DNA of 64,000 nucleotides from Nectonema munidae (Eukaryota > Nematomorpha > Nectonematoida > Nectonematidae). The notes below the pieces were generated by a model. The model was not told where the DNA came from. It made no database searches and saw nothing but the letters and a program-made list of their open reading frames with translations. The position numbers were made by a program, and so were the translations under genes. The DNA lies in contig JAUIRK010000095.1 in the NCBI GenBank assembly GCA_030549495.1, positions 1 through 64,000 of the forward strand, written 5' to 3'. Of this stretch, positions 54,648-64,000 are shown piece by piece. Position 1 is the first letter of the stretch; every line of letters begins with the position of its first letter.

Positions 54648-56198
54648 CATGTCCGGATTAAGCCCCTTAGATAACCAAAGCATTTAAAACTTTGGTGCCA
54701 CATATATGTGTAATCAAAATATAGAAATGAAGCACAAAATTTTATTCATCAAAATTTAACAAAACTAACAGTAAAAAAGAAAACAATGTTTTTTTGCATA
54801 CATTTACTTACATTTGAAAAGTTTACTGCTTTTTTTAACTGCAAATTCTGATCAAATCCTCAAAATTGATCTTACGTAGCCCACCTGTCTCTATACTAGA
54901 AATAACGCATTCAGCCAGCTTTATTGGATCGTAGTTTAATATATTTCAACTGGGAAAATGAGCGTTCAGCTAAACAATTTATAACCACTACATTTAGAAA
55001 TGTACATTGAATGTTATCTTCTACCAATATTTTATAAAGTTTAATGATTTTTGTTTCACTAAATTTATGGAGAACATATGATTGAAACTGCTAAAGCTTA
55101 GCTGAGAATATCTTCTGATGTTAAAAGATAAACTGCCATTATCTTGTAGTGGTACATCACATAAATAAAATATCTCTGCTATTTCTCTATATATATATCT
55201 CTCCTTTTTGATTCATCTGAGTTTGAAGTATGTCAACGGTTGTATAAAATGTAGTAATACGAAGTTTGCCTCTGGGATCTCCATCTTTAGATATCTATTT
55301 TATAATAAGTTTACGAGTTGTAGCTTCTCTGTAATTGACATTTGGCAGCATTTCCCTTTCAGCTCTTTCATATCTTTCAAATTCATCTCGTGAAAGTACA
55401 ACTGGTCACTTGATGAAGCGTACAAATCTGCATATCTTTTTAAGTTCACATTCTTATTTTACAAAGCTTTACTTACTCTGTGAAAATCCTGTAAAATCTC
55501 ATTGAAAAAATTTAACATAAAAAAGAATCCTAGCTTTTGCATTTTTTCTGCAATAATTTTGCTTCTGGATCTCCTTTTTTTAGACTGACGTTCTTCTATA
55601 TATTTTAGTGCTTTTAAAATTTTACAGAACGGATTCAAAATTGCTGTTGTTGCTAGATCATGTGCAGAGAGTGGTTCTAAGACAACTTTATTTCCGATAT
55701 AATTTTAAGAATTTTTCACCAGCTATTTGAGGCTCTAAAAAAGTCTAGACTAATTGTATTGTAGAAAATAAATAACTGTTTCTTGAGAACAGTCAAACTT
55801 CGACCTACCACATTTAGTGATTGATGTACAGAATGTACATATATAGCAAATAATTATTTGCTATATATGTACATATATTTTTAATATAATTTATTTCCAA
55901 AATATTTTGCTGCATCTCTCTATAATGCCCAGATATGTTAGCAACATAGTTATAAGACAAATCTCTATAATTTCTTGTAACAAATTTAAAAAAAATTTGA
56001 AGCATACAAACAAAAATTCTAGAAGATAATTTACGAAAAATTTTTTTGAATGGAATTTGCTTAAAACATTAAAATCATAAATAAAAATTCATATGACTAA
56101 ACGGCATATATTTTAAATAATGAATCTGTGCCTCCCTCCCTTTTTTCCTAGATGCCCAAAGCACGTAATTAATTTGCCTAATGGTTAATCCAGCCCTG
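54648..56198 (-). mobile_element. hAT element, ZMYM-type, decayed, with perfect target duplication
   Basis: Flanked by perfect 8-bp duplications GTTCTTAG (54640-54647 and 56199-56206). The ends are CATGTCCGGATTAAGC and, inverted, CAGGGCTGGATTAACC. The minus strand carries transposase remains: LEPLSAHDLATTAILNPFCK at about 55690, a middle part (DLYASSSDQL) and the dimerisation motif NCLAERSFSQLKYIKLRS at about 54960. There are several stops. It is 1551 bp, so much of the transposase is missing. Confidence 0.85.
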
Positions 56199-56209
56199 GT
56201 TCTTAGTAA

Positions 56210-56860
56210 TGTTTAATGCGAATCTTATTTGAAATAATTTTTTTCTTAAGATTTATTTTTTGGGATATCTTTAACAACTATTTTATTGATGTGTTGTTTT
56301 ATCAGAATGATTATAAAGTTAAATTGTAAGCACTTTTATTATTTCATTAAATTTAATATTATTATTGCAAAATAAAGATTTTGTATTGTGTATCTACCCT
56401 CGCATGACGGAGATGGGAGTTTTACTCTCAAAGCAATTTTGAAAGTCATTTTAATCATAAAAAAAGATAGACAACCTGTATTGAATCTAACACGTAAATT
56501 TGAAATTATGCGTGTAGAATTATTCTAAATAAAGTGATAACATTTTTATGTTTAAAAATAGGAGAAAAATGGTTCAATCCATTTTTTTAACGCCATCTAC
56601 AAAAAAAGTAAAAATTTTCTAGCAAACAAAAATTTTGTTAAAATATTTTTTATTTTTTGGTTATCAAAAAAATCAAACCATGGAAGAAATATTTTATCTA
56701 AAATTACAATTTTTAATTTTTTTTTGAAAATACCACATTTTCCGATAAAGTTTTTTACTTTATGTTTACAATTTCTGATTATGGTAACAATTATTTCACT
56801 CTCAAAAACTATATTACACAAAAGTGTGAAAAGGATAAAAGAAAAAATGTTTATTTGAAG
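56210..56860. other. AT-rich intergenic, nothing recognised
   Basis: No coding potential or repeat end noted. Confidence 0.5.
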
Positions 56861-56870
56861 ATTAGAAAGT

Positions 56871-58020
56871 TTATGAGTCTTTACACTCTGTGCAAATAAG
56901 TACTGTGTGATTTTTACAACAAGGCCTTTGACATTTTATGCACTTTCTTGTACTTATTTTCCTTGGTTTACAATTTGAAACGAAACAATAACCTCTTCCA
57001 TGTGATGTAGTTGGTTGATTGGATGCTTCGAAACCATAAAAGGATAAAAAATTTTCTTGTGCCAACACGTGTTGATGAACTTTGGCATCTGATTTGCATG
57101 GCCTTTTAAGTTAGATGTAGAGCCAAACTTCTAATGAAACACTTTCTTCCACCTTTTCTGACACTTGGATACCTTTCTGGCATGTTTGATTTCATAATGA
57201 CCCAACTATTATTTGCAGCGATGTCTAATAAATTTGTAAAAATCGACATTGGCGATCTTCTTGAAGTTCTGTAGCACGAATAATCTCTAGCCATGAAAGC
57301 ATCTACAACCCCTTTATACATGTTATAATCTAAAATAGTTTGGGGTTTTCTTTGACTACCGACTAATTCAATTTCCGAAAGATCTGGCTAGACATTATGT
57401 AAACAGGTCTAAATGCTTTACCAGAATGTTTTTTTGGGATGTAAACTGTTAGCGAAGAGTATTTTGTATATAAAAATTTGCTCTCACAATCTAACAAATT
57501 TAAATCTTTGAGATATGAAGGTGGAATTATATGTGGCATAAATTTGCTCTAACTGTTCCACAAACCGTGAGTTTACGATCTACCGCCCAACAACATAACT
57601 CATGGGCCATAAAAAAACTATCAACATAAATTCCAACCTTTTGGTATATTAGATATTGCTACAAGTCTTTTTACAATATTTGTAGATTTGAAATAGCTTT
57701 TATCACTCAATCCTGAAACATATACTTCACTTCACAATACATAAAAGCTAACAGAGTCAACAATATGATATACTTTCATGCCATATCTCACTAGTTTAGA
57801 GGGATCGTAAACTTTTATTGGCGATCTTCCTCTAAACTTTACAAGTTGCTCATCTGTAGTAACATAGTACTTGGGACACCAATACTTATGACAACTTTTG
57901 GAAAATTCATCGTGTAAGTACCTTATAGGTGATAGTTTCTCACAAGTATTTCTGTTACTTTTATAATCAAATCTAATAAATGTTTTGACCAAAATAAACA
58001 CGTCAAAGATATACCCTCTA
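56871..58020 (-). pseudogene. piggyBac transposase relic
   Basis: The minus strand from 58020: KTFIRFDYKSNRNTCEKLSP, then YYVTTDEQLVKFRGRSPIKV with the first catalytic Asp and YGMKVYHIVDSVSFYVL with the second. Then TILDYNMYKGVVDAFMARDY with the third, DIAANNSWVIM and a Cys-rich tail (CFVSNCKPRKISTRKCIKCQ then CCKNHTVLICTECKDS) to 56871. Part of the middle (about 57330-57730) is decayed, with frame breaks. The N-terminus is absent: a hAT-like repeat end begins at 58031. Confidence 0.82.
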
Positions 58021-58030
58021 TTTGAAGGTA

Positions 58031-58085
58031 CCAGTGGAGGATCCAGAAATTTCTTATAGGGAGGGGGGGGCGAAATCTATTTAAT
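58031..58085 (+). repeat. hAT-like MITE end (CAGTGGAGGATCCAG)
   Basis: CAGTGGAGGATCCAGAAATT followed by an 8-base G run; the same type as the end at 15927. It truncates the piggyBac relic. No opposite end was found. Confidence 0.45.
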
Positions 58086-58089
58086 TTTT

Positions 58090-59740
58090 TTGCAATTTTA
58101 ATAAAAGTCTTCAGAGAATACGACAGCTGTATTATGTCTTTTAGAATCGCTAATTACCTATGTTTTCATATTTTTAACATTATTTTGCCATGAATAAATT
58201 GCAAAAAAAAATTTTTATACATGTAAGGGTAATTTTCGAAGCCATTTTTCATTTCACACATTTTGAGAAGTAGTCAGAGTCGGAGTAGTAATAATTATTG
58301 CGACTTCACTCCCATTTTTAAAATAGTTTTATTCATAATTGTTAGATTAAAAAATAAAAAGTTCCACCCAAGGTATAGTGTAGCAAAGTTCTTATAAGGT
58401 ATGAACAAAACCAAGTTCTATTTGAAATGATTTTTAATTGAAAACTCGCAAAAAATTATAATTGATATGATTTATCAATTATAAATATTTTTTTATGAAG
58501 AATTTATAGATAATTCGAAATCCCGTCTTTCCCACTTATGTGCTCGCTGACCAGGATTCTATTCATTTTTTAATCGATCACTAAAATCTCTTCCTAAACA
58601 TAAAACAATCTTTGCTTATACTTTCTTTATTTAACAGTACGCAAAGTTTCTCAGATCTTTCGAATTATCGAGACAGATTCAAAAAATGTGAAGAAACTTT
58701 GCAACAGTATATTGTAAGTCTGCTTATACTCATATCTCATGCTGTCTAAATTTATTTACCCATCCATCCATTTTAAAAGTACTGCGTGTATTCTAACTTT
58801 AACTACTAATTACTTAACTTTATTTTTAATTTTTGTTAGATCGCTAGAATAGCTTGATCAATTTGAAGTTGTCACAATTTGAAGTTGTCATTAAATTCGC
58901 GACCTTAACGTCATCTCAATTTTACCATGGATCTAAATTTTTTAATTATTATATTTTACTTCCTCGTCTTCATCAAAATTCAAAATTATCAATAGATGCC
59001 TCGGTCCTTCGATAAACACGCCAAATAATATATGATATTTTCAGCACTAAAATTTACTTTTTCTCATTTCATCTCACGGTGTACTTTATCATACCTAATT
59101 TTATCTCACAATGCCATTTTTTTGTGCGGAGAAAAAGCTTTCAACTTGTTAAATGATTTGCTTACTGTATTCTGCTTCGACAATCCCTCATCTAATCGGA
59201 GTAGCCAGAGAAGACGACATAGTAAAAGCAATTTCAAAACCAAGAAATTTTTATAAATAAATTTAAGCTTTTGATGCGATATTCTTTTCAAAAAAAGAAG
59301 TTTTTCCTCTCATGAAATGGACGTCTTTTTCCGATTACCTCACAATCAATGTTCAACATTGTATATCGGTATTTATACACAAGACTTGGTGCTGTTTCTG
59401 CCCGCTGAGAATAAAATTTGCCCCTTCTCATAGCTATAGAGCAAATCAAAACAGCTCACTCCTCATTAGGAAACATTTTCCTCCTCAAATTTAAATTTAT
59501 CCCTTCAAAGCTATACAAAATATAATAATCAAATTTTTTTAATACGGTAAATGTAAAATTGAAAAGTAAGTGTAAGATACTATCTCGGAATTGTCAACAA
59601 TAAAATAAAGGGTAAATACCTTTACATAATTAATTCGATTGCTTATTCTTTTAACAACCTTCGCGTACACTTTGATGTTAACTTAGCAAGGTTTGAAAAA
59701 TTTATTACGGTTTGGAAGCTTTATTGTGATCGAAAAAAAA
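58090..59740. other. AT-rich intergenic, nothing recognised
   Basis: Two short overlapping open frames at 59032-59291 on opposite strands match no family. Confidence 0.45.
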
Positions 59741-59748
59741 GTGGCTAT

Positions 59749-59872
59749 GATCGAAGAGAAGATTATATACTGTTCCTCAAGTCTCTCGAGGCATCAATTA
59801 CTTTAAGAACAAGAGTAGCCTTGGTGGAAAGAAGAGAGTGGATTAAGTGGCAATTAAGAGAACGCGGTGGCG
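59749..59872 (+). repeat. Direct repeat, copy 1
   Basis: Shares ACTGTTCCTCAAGTCTCTCG, GTAGCCTTGGTGGAAAGAAG and CGGTGGCG with copy 2 at 60037. Lies upstream of the RTE-like remains, so it may belong to that element's 5' region. Confidence 0.7.
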
Positions 59873-60036
59873 CACCTGTCTTCTACCCTCTTGTAAAGTC
59901 CTTGAGCCAGCCTGGAGGTTTTTGAATTCTTGCCGCTCTACCCTGCCCATCCTTTTTTCTGTCATTTGTATCTTGTTGATCATCTTGCTCAGGGGTGTAC
60001 CCATATTTTTTTTTTTTGAAGAAAGTGACACAACGT

Positions 60037-60212
60037 GATTGAAGAGAAGATATATATATATACTGTTCCTCAAGTCTCTCGAGGCATGAATTATCTTAGG
60101 AGATAATCATGGCTAGAACAGACAATTTAGTTTTAAACGAAAGTAGCCTTGGTGGAAAGAAGAGATTGAATTAAGTGAGAACTTAATTGGCAATTTAGAA
60201 AACTCGGTGGCG
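60037..60212 (+). repeat. Direct repeat, copy 2
   Basis: The same blocks as copy 1 in the same order, but longer by about 50 bp because of inserted sequence between the blocks. The two copies are separated by about 165 bp that contain a CAGGGGTGTACCCATA terminus-like word at about 59989. Confidence 0.7.
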
Positions 60213-60269
60213 TTGCTTGTAATCTACATTCATTTTAAACAAAGTTCTCAGAGTTATAAATCTTTTATT

Positions 60270-61373
60270 TTTGCCAAACTTTGTAGACAGAATAATGAGT
60301 GTCAATAGAGTTAGTGATAGAATAATTGTTATAGATATCTATATTAACAACGAAATTTGGTCGTTTTTATCTGTATATGCCGCACATGTAAGACTTAGCA
60401 CAAAGATTAAAGAAGAATTTTATTTTAGTTTAGACAAAGTATTTTGGGATAGGAAAGGAAAGTTTGGTATAGGAAAGTTGGGAAGGAAATTTTTAAGGAT
60501 TTAATTAAAGAAGATACGAGTGAGATTTTATATGCAGATGATATAGTACTAATAGAAGAATCTTTTGAAGAATTAAGTAAAAATATTCTTTGTGTACATT
60601 TCATTAAGTGGATACATAAAAAATGCTCAAACATTAAGGGCAGTTTGATAAATACAACAAATTTTATGTGTAGTTGTTGTTTAAGTTTCAACCCAAGTAA
60701 CGATGTAGTATTGGAAGAAAAAGTAATATTAGGCGGCGTAGAATTAGAAGAGGTTAAACAATTTTGTTATTTAGGGGAGGTTTTAGACAAAACAGGTAGT
60801 GTAAGTAACTCTGTAGAACATAGAATACAACTAACTTGGAAAAAATTTAAAGCGTTAAGTGGTATTTTATGCAATAGTATCTTTTCATTAAAACTAAGGG
60901 GTTTTCTTTATAGAAGTTGTATTAGGTCTAGTTTAGTGTATAGTGCCAAAGTTGGGCTTTAAACGAATCTGAGAAAAATAGACTCAGAGATGAGGATGTT
61001 AAGAATTATATGTAAATTTAATTTAAAAGCTAAAATAAGTCATGAAAAGATAAAAACTTTGTCAAGTAAATGAAATAAATAAAGTATTCGAAATACAAAG
61101 ATTAAGGTGGTTTGGGCATGTAAATAGAAGATTTCATAGAAATCAAACTTTAGGTAAGAGAAAAGGCATGCCAAAGATGACATGGATAGAAATAGTCAAA
61201 AAAGACATTTAACATTAGGGGACGAGCAAAATAGAGATGAATGGAGACGCAAAATAATGAGAGATTAGTTTAATTTTGTCTAAAATGCCATCGCAGTAAA
61301 AACAGGCTAAACCTCATCGTGCTGGGAACATTATCCGTAAAACTGATTATTATTATTATTATTATTATAGTGT
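60270..61373 (+). mobile_element. RTE-like LINE, internally deleted, with (ATT)n tail
   Basis: An endonuclease piece (RIMSVNRVSDRIIVIDIYIN then SVYAAHVRLS, 60290-60450) jumps to the RT end (ILYADDIVLIEES near 60525, VELEEVKQFCYLGEVLDKTG at about 60740 and LRGFLYRSCIRSSLVYSAKV to 60960). The C-terminal LRWFGHVNRR follows at about 61110 in another frame. It ends in about nine ATT units. The missing middle and several stops show it is dead. YLGxxLD...GxxxxxVxxRI is typical of RTE-like proteins. Confidence 0.75.
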
Positions 61374-61379
61374 AATAAA

Positions 61380-61950
61380 TCTTTTTCTATTTTAATCGAT
61401 ATAACTATTTTGGTATAGTCTAGGAATTGTAAAAAGTCATTTTCATTAAGTTAAACATTATATTCTCGGATATCAATCCATGAATTTGTCAATGGCATTA
61501 TTCCTCACTACCAATTTTCTTAATGAAAATTTTCCTATCGGGCAATTATCCAACTGGCTATTTTCCGTGCACGGGTTAAAACCCGTAAAATTTTGCGCTG
61601 ATAAAACAAATAAATAAAATTCAAAAATTATTTCAATATAATTTATATTTTTCTTAAAAATTTTTCTTTCTATTTTTGTTCGCTTGCGTATTCATTTATT
61701 GTAGAATTATGAATTTTTGTAAATTTCTTATTCTGAGTCAAATTTTTAATGAGCAATTTATATTTGTGTAAACATATTTCCAATACTTCCACCAAATCAC
61801 TATCTTGAATAATTGGGTCTTAATAATTTTAATTCCAGTAAAATCTGAAAATAAATGCAACAATAAAAAAAATGATTACTATTTAAAAACATATTCTTTT
61901 CCTCATTCATAAAAGGGATATTCAGCAAGAATATTGAAATATACTTATTA
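61380..61950. other. AT-rich intergenic, nothing recognised
   Basis: No ORF or repeat end seen between the LINE tail and the Gypsy fossil. Confidence 0.5.
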
Positions 61951-61959
61951 CCTGTAGAT

Positions 61960-64000
61960 TACTGGGTAATGGACCCTTGAAATCTAGATTAAGCCCTTCT
62001 CAAGGTCTTGTTGCTTTGATAATATTTTCTTTAATTTTCGTAAATCTGGGTTTAATGGAACAACATACAGCGCATTCAGAACACACTGTGCAATCGGGTG
62101 ACTCCAGGATGCACCAATTTTGAATAAAGAAGACGTAGTTCCTCAATTCCATAGTAGGCCGATTGATTTGAACATAATCGAGAGAGCATCCGCAGCAATG
62201 TTAATCTTCCTAGATTTGGGCTGTATGTCAAAGTGATAGCTAGAAAGTTCTAGTCTCCCCCTTAAAATTTTCTCATTTTTAATCTTTCTTTTTAACCTGT
62301 TTTTGATTAAGCCTGAAGGAAACAAATTTTTTATCCGTCCTTAAAAGGAAAATTTTACATAGTAGATTGTGGAGCCACTGTTTCAAACTTTCAATGATTG
62401 CGAGAGCTTCTTTTTCTATGATAGGATAGTTCTCGCTTCCAGAAGGTTTTTAAAAAGAAGGCAGCAAGGCGTCCTTCTTGATGGACCTATTGATATGGTT
62501 TTGACGCTTGCATCCGGTTCAAATTGAAAGAGTGTTATCTACAGCCCAAACTACCGAATTCAATAGTTTCTCTGTGATTTCGCTGAAAGCATGAATTGCT
62601 TTTTTACTACTAAGAGGAATTCTAGTACAAATTAAACTGTCAATCAATTCTGAAAATTTATGAATCTATTTTGAATTTCTAATTCTATGGCCTTTTCAGA
62701 TCTTCTCCCTTCCGAATCTTCTCTTATCTTCGCCTTTTTAATTAAGCAACCAAGAAGGGTAAGGGAACAAGTATTATATACACACTTTGATTCGTTAAAT
62801 GTGAGCCTAAGTTTAGAGGAATCTTTAAGGAACCTATCTAAATTCTTTTATTATGATGTTCTTGATCGTATCTGCAAGTAGTTTTGTTATCCTAATAAGC
62901 ATATGTGTTCTCTAGCTGCTCTTCATGAACATGTTATCAATGATTGTTTGAAATCATGCTATCCCATTACTTAGACGAAATAGAATTCGCCTAAACCAAA
63001 AAAGTGTGTTGTTAGCCTGAGAAGCAGTGTAGTGTCTATCCTCTTCTTTCAGGTTAACTTGATGATAGGCTGATCGCAGTTCGAAAGTGCTGAAAATCGT
63101 ATATCTAGAAATAGGGGTTATAATCCCATTGATATCAGGAAAGGATAACTATCGAGCATAGAGAATCTATTAATCGCACTAGAATAGTCAATTATCAATC
63201 GCTCGGTTTTTACTACAACTAACTGAGCTCTCCAAGGACTAATTGGAGGCTCAATTATGTCTTCATCTATCATTCTTTTAATTTCATTCCTTATAAATTT
63301 TAAATCATCATCACTCTAGCTGCGAGACTTAGTGACTATGGGATGACAATCATGGGTTAAATTACTGAAAGAGAAGGGCTTTGGCACTTAAATGTATTCA
63401 AAGCGAATACAATCAATTTGGGCATCAAACCCCCAAAATTAAAACGAACTTCAGAGAGAGCTGATTGGAAATCTTGACCGAGTACTAAATCTGTTATTAG
63501 TTAGGAAGTACAAATAACTTATTATTCCTATACTGGTTATCATTCAAATGTATATCAGCAAAAATATAACCTTGAATGAAACTCTTTGAAGATTCAGTGT
63601 CAATCAGAGCCTCTGTTTTTACATTGTTGATTTTCACCAATTGTAGAGCCGAACTAAGGTTAAGAGTACCATCTTTCCTTGATGAAGACAATAAAGAAGC
63701 AGAAAGATTGGAAACCATCTTTTCCTTAGAACGAGAATGAAACTTACAAAGTCTAGAAAAGTGACCAGGTTTCTTGCATAGACGACATTCTGAATTACTA
63801 GCAGGACACTTGAAACGGGGGTGCCAAGAGTATCCACAACAAGAACGTTGATGCATAGGAGAACGTTCTTGTTGTTACAGAATATGAGAAAAGTTTATCC
63901 GTACAAGAATCTTCATAGGTTTTTTATTTATAGAAGGGTGTGTTTTTCTGCGCTTTTATTCGAAGAAGCGGCATCCAAGATAGGATAAAAAATTCCTTTT
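61960..64000 (-). mobile_element. Fossil Ty3/Gypsy retrotransposon, gag-pol part
   Basis: In minus-strand order from the right edge: a CCHC zinc knuckle (CRLCKKPGHFSRLC, about 63790), a retropepsin-like segment (about 63600), reverse transcriptase remains (63300-62700), an RNase H/tether region with GRLELSSYHFDIQ and AADALS (about 62200), and an integrase zinc-binding trace near 62080. It continues beyond the window. Heavily broken, with roughly half a dozen or more breaks, so it is old. No LTR was seen within the window. Confidence 0.75.

Noticed and set aside
59032-59291. Overlapping short ORFs on both strands
   Set aside because: Neither shows a recognisable domain; overlap on both strands suggests chance openness.

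Overview
This window is AT-rich eukaryotic nuclear DNA dominated by transposable elements. The transposon mix (a non-LTR element of the R1/LOA/I type with RNase H, a jockey/CR1-like LINE, RTE-like LINEs, several hAT lineages, piggyBac, pogo-like and TTAA-flanked MITEs, tRNA-derived SINEs) and the spliced CYP2-clan P450 fit an invertebrate metazoan, most likely an arthropod. The species cannot be named from sequence alone. Two host genes can be supported. (1) A complete seven-exon cytochrome P450 lies on the minus strand (24164 down to 10863). All six introns are GT-AG, the phases match and the product is 485 residues. (2) An intact 283-codon VDAC (mitochondrial porin) with no intron in its coding region lies on the minus strand (49003 down to 48152).

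Layout. 1-5260: nearly full-length LINE with RNase H on the minus strand. Decayed relatives of it lie at 6205-7587 and 51040-52110, both on the plus strand. 7.6-10.8 kb: a SINE, the end of a hAT-like repeat and a short LINE C-terminal fragment. 10.86-24.16 kb: the P450. Its 5-kb intron 5 has collected an RTE-like LINE with a SINE inside it, a foldback element made of GTCCGAAAACCAAAAC-type subrepeats, and a short hAT remnant with a perfect 8-bp target duplication. 24.3 kb: a TTAA-flanked MITE just upstream of the P450 start. 25151-30996: a hAT element with a perfect 8-bp target duplication, carrying a nearly intact jockey/CR1-like LINE. The left junction of that LINE is a purine homopolymer tract that looks like an assembly fault. 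31.3-35.4 kb: ZBED5-like hAT pieces, a nested hAT MITE, a fossil LTR-retrotransposon fragment and a piggyBac C-terminal half. 35.2-40.8 kb: mostly featureless, with a ZBED4-like hAT relic and three TTAA-flanked MITEs.

40841-47833: two head-to-tail units share one TTAA and have piggyBac-like ends. Each contains two blocks of tandem repeats with a period of about 150 bp, and one unit carries a pogo-like MITE. After the VDAC gene come a 333-bp hAT MITE (49533-49865), the LINE relic, hAT ZMYM-type pieces (53.6-53.9 kb and the element 54648-56198), a second piggyBac relic (56.87-58.02 kb), RTE-like LINE remains with a (ATT)n tail (60.27-61.37 kb) and a fossil Ty3/Gypsy pol at the right edge.

No operon-like, CRISPR or rRNA features were seen. 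No clearly new biological system is supported. The most unusual items are the tandem TTAA units with two 150-bp satellites, the subrepeat foldback element, the P450 with a substituted I-helix motif and the VDAC with no intron in its coding region.
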